DNA from: JALOAT01 sp041677345 | Lineage (GTDB): Bacteria > Pseudomonadota > Gammaproteobacteria > Thiohalomonadales > Thiohalomonadaceae | DNA length: 5,617 bases | NCBI GenBank assembly: GCA_041677345.1 | Contig: JBAYQE010000126.1 | Coordinates: 1 to 5,617 of the forward strand | Direction of reading: 5' to 3' | Shown here: positions 1 to 5,473 of the stretch, one piece after another | Position numbering within the stretch: position 1 is the first letter of the stretch | How the letters are laid out: each line of letters begins with the position of its first letter | Translations under genes and position numbers: made by a program | Notes under the pieces: generated by a model | Seen by the model: only the letters and a program-made list of their open reading frames with translations | The model's database searches: none | What the model was told of the DNA's origin: nothing

Positions 1-350
1 AAGCCCAGGGACTTCAGCTGCATCTTCATGTAGGCGATGTTGTCGTAGGTCCACTTGGCGGGCGGCACGCCGTTCTTCATGGCGGCGTTTTCCGCGGGCA
101 GGCCGAAGGCGTCCCAGCCCATGGGCTGCAGCACGTTGCGGCCGAGCATGCGCTGGTAACGGGTGATCACGTCGCCGATGGTATAGTTGCGCACGTGGCC
201 CATGTGCAGCCGGCCACTCGGATAGGGGAACATGGACAGGCAATAGAACTTCTCCCTGCCCGGGTCCTCGCTCACCTGGAAGGCCCGCGCGACCTCCCAC
301 TGCTGCTGCACGTCGCGCTCGATCGCTTGCGGTTCGTAATGCTCGTTCAC
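1..350 (-). CDS. leuS: Leucyl-tRNA synthetase, N-terminal part (partial, runs off the window start)
   Basis: This class I aminoacyl-tRNA synthetase attaches leucine to tRNA-Leu in the cytoplasm. Only the first 116 codons are present. The translation carries the LeuS N-terminal signature: FYCLSMFPYPSGRLHMGHVR at residues 35-54, with the ATP-binding HIGH motif as HMGH (49-52). It continues with NYTIGDVITRYQRMLG (55-70), GWDAFGLPAENAA (78-90) and the WTYDNIAYMK stretch (100-109), close to E. coli LeuS throughout. The GTG at 350-348 is taken as the start because a GGAGG sits 4 nt upstream and the protein then begins in register with E. coli LeuS. The KMSKS loop, editing domain and anticodon-binding domain lie outside the window. 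The gene is divergent from the zinc-ribbon gene at 688. The assignment is very secure; the exact start is likely but not proven. Confidence 0.97.
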   Translation of the reverse strand, partial: MNEHYEPQAIERDVQQQWEVARAFQVSEDPGREKFYCLSMFPYPSGRLHMGHVRNYTIGDVITRYQRMLGRNVLQPMGWDAFGLPAENAAMKNGVPPAKWTYDNIAYMKMQLKSLG

Positions 351-371
351 GCCGCCTCCAAAGGCTGGAAT

Positions 372-388
372 GGGCCGTTTCCCGGCCC
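372..388 (-). promoter_or_regulatory. Small GC-rich hairpin in the presumed leuS 5' leader
   Basis: GGGCCG (372-377) and CGGCCC (383-388) form a perfect 6-bp stem with a 5-nt loop, 22 nt upstream of the leuS GTG. On the leuS strand the run of T lies before the stem rather than after it, so it does not have the form of an intrinsic terminator. It would lie in the leader RNA if transcription starts at the candidate promoter at 403-432. Any regulatory role is inference. Confidence 0.3.
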
Positions 389-402
389 TTAAAAAGCCGT
401 TA

Positions 403-432
403 AGGATACCGTAGGAGCCGAGGTACCACCAA
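403..432 (-). promoter_or_regulatory. Weak candidate promoter for leuS
   Basis: On the minus strand a TTGGTG (432-427) is followed after 18 nt by TATCCT (408-403). The -10 matches the sigma70 consensus at 4 of 6 positions and the -35 is poor. The TATCCTTA string recurs at the candidate promoter of the phoH-like gene (5403-5408), which mildly supports it as a real -10. The predicted transcript would have a leader of roughly 45 nt containing the 372-388 hairpin. This was seen by eye only. Confidence 0.25.
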
Positions 433-452
433 GAAACCCGACTCGGGGAATA

Positions 453-487
453 CGCGGAGAACGCGGAGGCGCGGAGGACGCGGAGAA
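453..487 (+). repeat. CGCGGAG-family intergenic repeat, copy 1 (plus orientation)
   Basis: Four CGCGGAG units start at 453, 462, 470 and 479 (spacing 9, 8, 9). Positions 460-487 are the exact reverse complement of 595-622, giving a 28-bp perfect inverted repeat separated by 107 nt. The 16-nt core CGGAGGACGCGGAGAA (472-487) is identical in copies at 595-610 (inverted), 4304-4319 and 5495-5510. It lies in non-coding DNA between leuS and the zinc-ribbon gene. Confidence 0.9.
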
Positions 488-594
488 ATCCGTATTTCTG
501 ACACCTGTCATCTGTCCCGTTTTCTGACGCCGGAGTGACCTCGCGCCGCGCTGGGCTTGACCGCCGACAACAGGAATCGCCGTCTTGGCAATGA

Positions 595-622
595 TTCTCC
601 GCGTCCTCCGCGCCTCCGCGTT
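595..622 (-). repeat. CGCGGAG-family intergenic repeat, copy 2 (minus orientation, pairs with copy 1)
   Basis: This is the exact 28-nt reverse complement of 460-487, with the GAGAA ends of the two copies facing inward. Identity stops abruptly at both ends of the 28 nt, and no flanking target-site duplication is obvious. The pair could extrude a cruciform or fold in RNA around a 107-nt interval. It ends just upstream of the candidate promoter of the zinc-ribbon gene. Confidence 0.9.
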
Positions 623-633
623 GTCACATCCGG

Positions 634-662
634 TTGGCACGCCCGTGCCGCTCGTTCACACT
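634..662 (+). promoter_or_regulatory. Candidate promoter with embedded palindrome for the zinc-ribbon gene
   Basis: TTGGCA (634-639, five of six to the -35 consensus) is followed after 17 nt by CACACT (657-662, three of six, keeping the important second A and final T). Inside it lies a perfect inverted repeat GGCACG-CC-CGTGCC (636-649), overlapping the -35 and the spacer, where a repressor or activator could bind. Transcription would start near 669, about 20 nt before the GTG start codon. Operator function is inference. Confidence 0.3.
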
Positions 663-687
663 AGCGGAAAAGCCGTTGGAGGCCGCC

Positions 688-1200
688 GTGAGCGAACAGG
701 ACAACAAGCACCGCCTCGCCGAGGCGTACGAACGCATGTTGGAACGGGTGCAGGGTTTCGTGCAGGAGGTGGAACACGAGACCGGACCCGCCCTCAAGCA
801 CGCCATCGAGCGTGCCCGTGACACCGCCGCCGAGTTGGGTGAACTCACCCGCGAGGAGGCTGAGCGCGTGGCCTATTACCTGCGCCACGACCTGGAAGAC
901 GCCGGCAGATTCCTGAAGGATTCGGGGGATGAACTGGGCGGCTGGTTGCGCTTCGACGTACAGCTCATCGAACGCACCTTGGCCGGGCTGTTCCTGCGGG
1001 CGGCAGACCGCACCAAGGTGGAACTGGAACGGTTGCACCTGGAGGCCGAGGCCGTGGGCGAATGGCACAGCGGTGAAGTGACCGGCCCGGGCACCCTGAT
1101 CTGCAAGAGTTGCGGCAACGAGCTGGTAATGCGGCGTGCCGCCCACATCCCGCCCTGCCCGCGCTGCGGCGGTACGGTTTTCCGCCGCTCCATCACCTAG
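688..1200 (+). CDS. ybeL: Zinc-ribbon protein of the YbeL / DUF1451 family
   Basis: This is a 170-residue soluble protein of unknown molecular function. Residues 1-125 are highly charged and look helical, probably coiled coil, with the family stretch GELTREEAERV (51-61) followed by a second acidic helix (LRHDLEDAGRFLKD, 65-78). The C-terminal part has the family pattern WHSGEVTGPGTLICKSCG (126-143) and a treble-clef or zinc-ribbon cysteine set C139-x2-C142 and C157-x2-C160, expected to bind one zinc. There is no signal peptide or membrane segment. The start is GTG at 688, chosen because a GGAGG (678-682) precedes it by 5 nt and because the protein then begins like family members; an upstream in-frame ATG at 634 would add 18 residues translated from the promoter/palindrome region. 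The length is close to the E. coli homologue (about 160), which also lies beside leuS. It is monocistronic, divergent from leuS and convergent with lnt. The family call is strong; the role is unknown. Confidence 0.9.
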   Translation: MSEQDNKHRLAEAYERMLERVQGFVQEVEHETGPALKHAIERARDTAAELGELTREEAERVAYYLRHDLEDAGRFLKDSGDELGGWLRFDVQLIERTLAGLFLRAADRTKVELERLHLEAEAVGEWHSGEVTGPGTLICKSCGNELVMRRAAHIPPCPRCGGTVFRRSIT

Positions 1201-1202
1201 CG

Positions 1203-1248
1203 GGCACGTTCCGGGCGTGGGGGCGTCCTGCGGACGCGCGGGCGTGCC
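1203..1248. terminator. Nested hairpin in the convergent spacer, possible terminator-like structure
   Basis: GGCACG (1203-1208) can pair with CGTGCC (1243-1248), and inside it GCGTCC (1223-1228) pairs with GGACGC (1232-1237) around a 3-nt loop. It begins 3 nt after the zinc-ribbon stop codon, where a 3' end would be expected. There is no T-tract on either strand, so it is not a classical intrinsic terminator. The rest of the spacer (1249-1374) holds only a CGGCCGGCCG palindrome (1273-1282) and no supported gene. Confidence 0.3.
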
Positions 1249-1374
1249 GGTACGCCGGAAGCGCAGTGCGACCGGCCGGCCGATGTGGCCATGGGCGGGC
1301 TCACGAAGCCGCGCGGCGGATCGGCGGCTGCAGCGGCATGGGCATGTCGTGGAAGCCCCGTACCAGAATGTTGG

Positions 1375-2898
1375 TTAGGCAGATTCGAGATCCGTGCTGC
1401 CTACCATGCGAACGCGCCACAGCAAGGCGCCTCCCAGGGCGAGCACCAGAGTGAGCATCGCGTAATTGCCCCAGCGTACGTAAGGGGTGGCGCCATGCAT
1501 CGGCTGGATGGCGCCCTGTAGCACGAAGGTCTCGAACTGGGGCGAACGGCCGGCCATCTCACCGCGGTGGTCGACGATGGCGGAGATGCCGTTGGTGGTG
1601 GCGCGCAACAGCGGACGGCCGGTCTCCAGGCTGCGCATGCGCGCGATCTGCAGATGCTGGTGCGGGGCCAGGGAGTCACCGTACCAGGCATTGTTGGAGC
1701 CGTTGATGAGCAGGCGCGCCGCGGGCAGGCGGCCGATCACCTCGCTGCCGAAGGCGTCCTCGTAACAGATGGTGACGGCGGCGGGCAGTCCCGCCACCTG
1801 CAGCGGCGGCTGTGTGGGCGCACCGGGGCTGAACCCGGACATGGGCAGGTCGAAGAACCCGATGAGGCCGCGCAGCCAATCCTCCATCGGTACGAACTCA
1901 CCGAAGGGCACCAGGTGGGATTTGCGATGAAACTGCCGGCTGCCGAGCGCCATCATGGTGGTGTAATAGTGCTCACCATCGTCATCCAGCAGGGGCACGC
2001 CCAGCACGACGTCGGTGCCGACGGCCTGTGCCTGTACCGTAAGCTCGGCGAGATAGTTATCGCGCAGGTCCTGGTAGAACACGGTAACCGCGTTCTCCGG
2101 CCACACCACCAGATCCACGCTACCCAGGAGAGGCCGGGTCAGGTCACCGTATATGGCCAAGTGGCGTTCGATGGCCCCCGGTTCCCACTTGGTGAGCTGG
2201 GGCAGATTGCCTTGTACCAACGCCACGCGCAGCGGTTTGCCCTCGGGTGCGACCCAGTCCATGGCACTAAACGCCAGTCCCAGACCCCAGATGGCCAGCA
2301 ACCCTCCCACAGGCGCGCGCATCGCCCGGCGCGCGGTCCATAACTGTGCCAGCGCGCCGGCACTCACCGCGGCCAGCCAGCTCACACCGTACACGCCAAG
2401 CACCGGGGCATAGCCCGCAAGCGGTGTGTCAATCTGGCTATAGCCGATACTCAGCCAGGGAAAACCGGTGAGAAACCAGCCGCGGAACCACTCCACTGCC
2501 ACCCAGAGCAGGGGCAGGGCAAGCAGGAAGGCCTGTGGTGCGGACAGGCGTCGACCGGCCCAGGCCGCCAACGCACCGAACAGCCCCGTGTACAAGGCGA
2601 ACAGCGCCACGAACAGCCCGGTGAGTATGGCGGCTACCGGGGCCGAGGTGAAGCCGAAATCGTGGATCGCCACATAGACCCAGGATACGCCCACACCGAA
2701 GGCGCCCAGGCCGAACAGGAAACCGCGCAGGAAACCGCGGCGGGCGCTGTCGGCCCGCACCACGATGAAAAGCACGGCCAGCGCCAAAAAGACCAGCGCG
2801 GACAGCTGGAGCGGGGCGAAGGCCAGCGGCAGCACGCCGCCCGCGGCGAGCGCTGCGGCATGGCCGCGCCAGGGGGACTCAGCTCGCGAGGTGCTCAC
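1375..2898 (-). CDS. lnt: Apolipoprotein N-acyltransferase
   Basis: Lnt transfers an acyl chain from phospholipid to the free amino group of the diacylglyceryl-cysteine of lipoproteins, the last maturation step, at the periplasmic face of the inner membrane. The 507-residue product matches the family length (E. coli 512). Hydrophobic segments lie at about 12-47 (two helices), 55-78, 86-114, 121-143, 168-187 and 197-213, with a last helix at 476-496. Between them is the nitrilase-type domain, about 223-465. The catalytic triad is visible: E268 in VVWPEN, K326 in HRKSHLVPFGEF and C378 in VTICYED; E334 of PFGEF is the known supporting glutamate. The only reasonable start is GTG at 2898, inside corC. 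The frame is open further back to 3027, but that extension only overlaps corC and is not Lnt-like. The Shine-Dalgarno is poor, so translation is probably coupled to corC. It is last in the cluster. Confidence 0.96.
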   Translation of the reverse strand: MSTSRAESPWRGHAAALAAGGVLPLAFAPLQLSALVFLALAVLFIVVRADSARRGFLRGFLFGLGAFGVGVSWVYVAIHDFGFTSAPVAAILTGLFVALFALYTGLFGALAAWAGRRLSAPQAFLLALPLLWVAVEWFRGWFLTGFPWLSIGYSQIDTPLAGYAPVLGVYGVSWLAAVSAGALAQLWTARRAMRAPVGGLLAIWGLGLAFSAMDWVAPEGKPLRVALVQGNLPQLTKWEPGAIERHLAIYGDLTRPLLGSVDLVVWPENAVTVFYQDLRDNYLAELTVQAQAVGTDVVLGVPLLDDDGEHYYTTMMALGSRQFHRKSHLVPFGEFVPMEDWLRGLIGFFDLPMSGFSPGAPTQPPLQVAGLPAAVTICYEDAFGSEVIGRLPAARLLINGSNNAWYGDSLAPHQHLQIARMRSLETGRPLLRATTNGISAIVDHRGEMAGRSPQFETFVLQGAIQPMHGATPYVRWGNYAMLTLVLALGGALLWRVRMVGSTDLESA

Positions 2899-3790
2899 CG
2901 GAGGTCGCCGTGCCGTTACCGGCACCTTCCCTGACGACCGCCGGGGCCACGTGCAGCAGGTGGATGCGGCGGTTGTCCGCGCGCAGCACCTTGAAGCGGT
3001 AGCCGTCGATCTCGGCCTCCTCGTCACGCTTCGGCAGATGACCGAAGGCGCTCATGACCAGGCCGCCAATCGTGTCGAACTCTTCATCACTGAAAGAGGT
3101 GCCCACTTCTTCGTTGAAGTCCTCGATGGGCATGAGGGCGCGCACGGTGTACTCACCGTTGCCCATGGCGAAGATATTGGTGTCTTCCTCGTCGATGTCG
3201 TGCTCGTCCTCGATCTCACCGACGATCTGTTCGATGACATCCTCAATGGTAACCAGGCCCGCCACGCCGCCGTACTCATCTACCACGACGGCCATGTGGT
3301 TGCGGTTTTGACGAAATTCCTTGAGGAGCACGTTCAAGCGCTTGCTCTCCGGCACGAAGAAGGCCGGGCGCAGCACCTCGCGAATGTCGAAGCGGGCGTC
3401 CTCGCCACGTGCCACGAAGGGCAGCAGGTCCTTGGCGAGCAGGATACCGATGACCTCGTCACGGCTGTCACCGATAACCGGGTAACGGGAGTGTGCGGAT
3501 TCGATGATGGTGGGCAGGAACTCCTTCGGCGAGGCGTCACGCTCCACCACCGCCATCTGGGAACGCGGCACCATGACGTCACGCACCTGCATCTCTGAAA
3601 CTGCAAGCACGCCTTCGGTCATGGACAACGCATCGGCGTCCATGAGCCCGCGTCGATAGGCATCGCGCAGGGTCTCGATGAGCTCTTCCCGATCCCTCGG
3701 TTCGGCTTGCAGGACCTGACCGAGCCGTTCCAGCCAGCTTCTATGGGGCCGCTCGTCGGCGGCAGTACTACTAGGTCGATCTTCCTTCAT
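2879..3790 (-). CDS. corC: CorC/YbeX-type CBS-domain protein (HlyC/CorC family, no membrane domain)
   Basis: This is a 303-residue cytosolic protein of the CorC (YbeX) branch. An N-terminal charged segment (to about 65) leads into a CBS pair at about 68-190, with RDVMVPRSQMAVVE (70-83), SRYPVIGDSRDEVIGILLAKDLLPF (101-125) and MAVVVDEYGGVAGLVTIEDVIEQIVGEIEDE (166-196; adenine nucleotide-binding type). It ends in the CorC_HlyC C-terminal domain (about 210-285: FSDEEFDTIGGLVMSAFGHLP, then DGYRFKV). It lacks the DUF21 transmembrane domain of the longer paralogues, as is normal for YbeX. The family is genetically linked to Mg/Co tolerance and, in E. coli, to ribosome metabolism; the biochemical activity is unsettled. 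The ATG overlaps the ybeY stop as ATGA (3790-3787), with no Shine-Dalgarno of its own, so translational coupling is likely. Its 3' end overlaps lnt by 20 nt. Confidence 0.95.
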   Translation of the reverse strand: MKEDRPSSTAADERPHRSWLERLGQVLQAEPRDREELIETLRDAYRRGLMDADALSMTEGVLAVSEMQVRDVMVPRSQMAVVERDASPKEFLPTIIESAHSRYPVIGDSRDEVIGILLAKDLLPFVARGEDARFDIREVLRPAFFVPESKRLNVLLKEFRQNRNHMAVVVDEYGGVAGLVTIEDVIEQIVGEIEDEHDIDEEDTNIFAMGNGEYTVRALMPIEDFNEEVGTSFSDEEFDTIGGLVMSAFGHLPKRDEEAEIDGYRFKVLRADNRRIHLLHVAPAVVREGAGNGTATSGEHLAS

Positions 3791-4251
3791 TCAGGGACAT
3801 ACTCGTAGGGGTTGGGATAGCCTAGGCCAGCGAGGACGGTGGTTTCAAGCGCCTCCATCTCCTCGGCCTCGCCCGGCTCCAGATGATCATAGCCGAGCAG
3901 ATGAAGGGTGCCGTGGACCACCATGTGGGCCCAGTGGGCCTCGGAGGTCTTGCCCTGCTCGCCCGCCTCGCGCGCCACCACGGGCGCACAGATCACGATA
4001 TCGCCGAGCAGCGGCAGGTCGAGGCCCGGCGGGGCCTCGAAGGGAAACGACAGGACGTTAGTGGGTCCTTGCTTCTTGCGATAGAGCCCGTTCAGCTCAG
4101 CGCTCTCGTCCTCGTCCACCACGCGCACCGTGAGCTCCGCCTCACTGCGCCGCCCGGCCAGGGCCGCCTCCACCCAGCGGCGCACCAGCACCTCGGTGGG
4201 TACGCCAGACCCGCCTTCCTGGGCCAGCTGGTAGTCCAGCTCCAGGTTCAT
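3787..4251 (-). CDS. ybeY: Endoribonuclease YbeY (rRNA maturation RNase)
   Basis: YbeY is a zinc-dependent single-strand endoribonuclease needed for 16S rRNA 3'-end maturation and 70S quality control. The product has 154 residues, as in E. coli (155). The metal site H3 motif is intact: HMVVHGTLHLLGYDH at 109-123 gives H113, H117 and H123. The conserved arginine (R58 in YRKKQGPTNVLSFPFE) and LLGDIVIC (81-88) are also present. The start is ATG at 4251, just before the NLELDYQ family N-terminus. The frame stays open upstream through the repeat, but no ATG, GTG or TTG occurs in frame between the phoH-like stop and 4251. No Shine-Dalgarno is visible in the 20 nt upstream (CGCGCCCC directly before ATG). 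It lies downstream of the phoH-like gene, from which it is separated by an inverted repeat pair. The stop overlaps the corC start. Confidence 0.96.
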   Translation of the reverse strand: MNLELDYQLAQEGGSGVPTEVLVRRWVEAALAGRRSEAELTVRVVDEDESAELNGLYRKKQGPTNVLSFPFEAPPGLDLPLLGDIVICAPVVAREAGEQGKTSEAHWAHMVVHGTLHLLGYDHLEPGEAEEMEALETTVLAGLGYPNPYEYVPE

Positions 4252-4278
4252 GGGGCGCGGGAACCGAAGAAAAAGCAG

Positions 4279-4380
4279 AACGCGGAGGTCGCGGAGGGGA
4301 ACGCGGAGGACGCGGAGAAATGAACAGCGAAAACCCCCTTCTCCTCTGCGACCTCCTTCTTCCCTTCGCGTCCTCCGCGT
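4279..4380. repeat. CGCGGAG-family inverted repeat pair (copies 3 and 4) inside the operon
   Basis: Copy 3 (4279-4320, plus) has CGCGGAG units at 4281, 4290, 4302 and 4311. Copy 4 (4339-4380, inverted) is a degenerate version, about 80 percent identical to the reverse complement of copy 3. A perfect 13-bp pairing, CGCGGAGGACGCG (4302-4314) against its reverse complement (4367-4379), is also possible in the alternative register. On the operon transcript this could form a long imperfect hairpin between the phoH-like stop and the ybeY start, with a loop of about 18 nt in the full-length register. There is no T-tract after the stem. A full AAGGAGGT (4358-4351 on the minus strand) lies in copy 4 with no start codon at a usable distance. 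Confidence 0.85.
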
Positions 4381-4396
4381 CGAAGTCTTTTTGTGA

Positions 4397-5392
4397 TCAC
4401 GCCTTCGGCTCCGATGCCTCGTGGCGCTCGTAGGCGTTGACGATGCGCTGCACCAGGGGGTGGCGCACCACGTCCTTGGCAAGGAAGAACGCAAAGCTGA
4501 TGCCGTCCACGTCCTTCAGCACCTCGACCACGTGGCGCAGGCCGGATTGGGTGCCGCGCGGCAGGTCGATCTGGGTGACATCGCCGGTGACCACGGCGGT
4601 GGAACCGAAGCCGATGCGGGTCAGGAACATCTTCATCTGCTCGATGGTGGTGTTCTGCGCCTCGTCGAGGATGATGAAGGCGTCGTTGAGGGTGCGCCCG
4701 CGCATATAGGCGAGCGGCGCCACCTCGATGACATTGCGCTCCATCAGCCGTGCCACGGCTTCAAAGCCCAACATCTCGTACAGGGCGTCGTAGAGCGGGC
4801 GCAGGTAGGGGTCCACCTTCTGGGACAGGTCGCCCGGCAGAAAGCCCAGGCGCTCGCCGGCCTCCACGGCCGGGCGGGTGAGCACCACCTTGCGCACCAG
4901 GTCACGCTCCAGGGCGTCCACGGCACAGGCCACGGCCAGGTAGGTCTTGCCGGTACCGGCCGGACCGATGCCGAAGTTGATGTCGTGGGACAGGATGTTC
5001 TTGAGATAGCGCTTCTGGTTCGGACCGCGGCCACGGATGACGCCGCGCTTGGTGCGAATGGCGACCTCTTCCTCCTCCTCGGTCTCCAGCAGCGATTCCA
5101 CCCCCGATTCCTGCAGGAACAGGTGCACGGCAGACGGGCTCAACACCTCACCGGCGGTGCTCTTGTACAGCCCCTTCAGCACCTCACCGGCCGCGCGCAC
5201 CGACTCACCCTCGCCGATCACCCGGAAGGTGTTGCCACGGTTGTTCACCTCCACCCCGAGACGACGCTCGATAAGGCGCAGGTGTTCATCCCATTGGCCA
5301 CAGAGATTGGCGAGACGCCGGTTGTCGGCGGGTTCCAGGACCAAGTCCAGGCTTTCAGGCAGTTCGTTCAAAGATGCGGGTATCGCGGACAT
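4397..5392 (-). CDS. ybeZ: PhoH-like P-loop ATPase (YbeZ)
   Basis: This 331-residue cytosolic ATPase belongs to the PhoH family, and E. coli YbeZ partners YbeY in RNA metabolism. Numbering below is from a TTG start one codon earlier. An N-terminal KH-like region (about 18-80) is followed by an acidic linker (ETEEEEEVAIRTKRG, 104-118) and the PhoH ATPase core. The core has Walker A GPAGTGKT (144-151), TRPAVEAGERLGFLPGDLSQKVDPYLRPLYD (173-203), MRGRTLNDAF (231-240), Walker B IILDEAQN (241-248; D244, E245) and VVTGDVTQIDLP (268-279). The length fits the family (E. coli 346). TTG at 5395 and ATG at 5392 are adjacent; ATG is preferred. No Shine-Dalgarno is present upstream of either, and no earlier start exists in frame before a stop. 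It is the first gene of the cluster in this window; miaB, its usual neighbour, is not visible upstream. The family call is very secure. Confidence 0.95.
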   Translation of the reverse strand: MSAIPASLNELPESLDLVLEPADNRRLANLCGQWDEHLRLIERRLGVEVNNRGNTFRVIGEGESVRAAGEVLKGLYKSTAGEVLSPSAVHLFLQESGVESLLETEEEEEVAIRTKRGVIRGRGPNQKRYLKNILSHDINFGIGPAGTGKTYLAVACAVDALERDLVRKVVLTRPAVEAGERLGFLPGDLSQKVDPYLRPLYDALYEMLGFEAVARLMERNVIEVAPLAYMRGRTLNDAFIILDEAQNTTIEQMKMFLTRIGFGSTAVVTGDVTQIDLPRGTQSGLRHVVEVLKDVDGISFAFFLAKDVVRHPLVQRIVNAYERHEASEPKA

Positions 5393-5402
5393 CAATGCAG
5401 TA

Positions 5403-5430
5403 AGGATAACCCAGGTGGGATTGAAGTCAC
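5403..5430 (-). promoter_or_regulatory. Candidate promoter for the phoH-like/ybeY/corC/lnt cluster
   Basis: On the minus strand GTGACT (5430-5425, four of six) is followed after 16 nt by TATCCT (5408-5403, four of six). The TATCCTTA string is shared with the candidate leuS -10. A start about 7 nt downstream of the -10 would fall near 5396, leaving only a few bases before the ATG at 5392, which fits the absence of a Shine-Dalgarno. This was identified by eye; heat-shock or other sigma-factor promoters were not resolved. Confidence 0.3.
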
Positions 5431-5439
5431 TACTGTGAC
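5426..5439. promoter_or_regulatory. Short palindrome GTCAC-TACT-GTGAC, possible operator
   Basis: This perfect 5-bp inverted repeat with a 4-nt spacer overlaps the candidate -35 element of the phoH-like gene, 34 nt upstream of its ATG. The size and position fit a small dimeric regulator site, but the sequence matches no specific consensus I can name with confidence. Confidence 0.3.
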
Positions 5440-5473
5440 AGCGGCACGGGTCGGCGGTTCAGCCCACAGGCGC

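Larger units (their letters stand above)
351..687. other. Divergent intergenic region between leuS and the zinc-ribbon gene
   Basis: This 337-nt gap holds no convincing gene. It contains the leuS leader hairpin and weak promoter, two copies of the CGCGGAG repeat in inverted orientation, the 107-nt interval between them (with a repeated TTTCTGAC at 495-502 and 521-528 and two CTGTC motifs between), and a candidate promoter with a palindrome for the plus-strand gene. Short open frames here are produced by the repeat itself and have no recognisable protein similarity. Confidence 0.7.

Noticed and set aside
372..398. Intrinsic terminator on the plus strand (GC hairpin followed by TTAAAAA)
   Set aside because: The tract after the stem is mostly A on the plus strand, and on the minus strand the T run precedes the stem. 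Neither orientation gives stem plus U-tract.
453..622. CRISPR array
   Set aside because: The units are 8-9 nt tandem heptamer-based blocks in inverted pairs, not direct repeats separated by unique spacers of constant length, and no cas genes are present.
389..848. Small open frames 389-640, 585-821 and 624-848 around the inverted repeats
   Set aside because: They are generated by the repeat or lie antisense to the zinc-ribbon gene, with no ribosome binding site or protein family.
1309..1374. Short minus-strand frame just after lnt (GFHDMPMPLQPPIRRAAS)
   Set aside because: It is too short, has no Shine-Dalgarno or recognised similarity, and its upstream reading is out-of-frame lnt. It is most likely chance in GC-rich spacer.
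4252..4494. N-terminally extended YbeY starting at 4494
   Set aside because: The extension overlaps phoH-like coding sequence and the repeat, and gives low-complexity R/S/G peptide. The family N-terminus begins at ATG 4251 and no in-frame ATG, GTG or TTG lies between the phoH-like stop and 4251.
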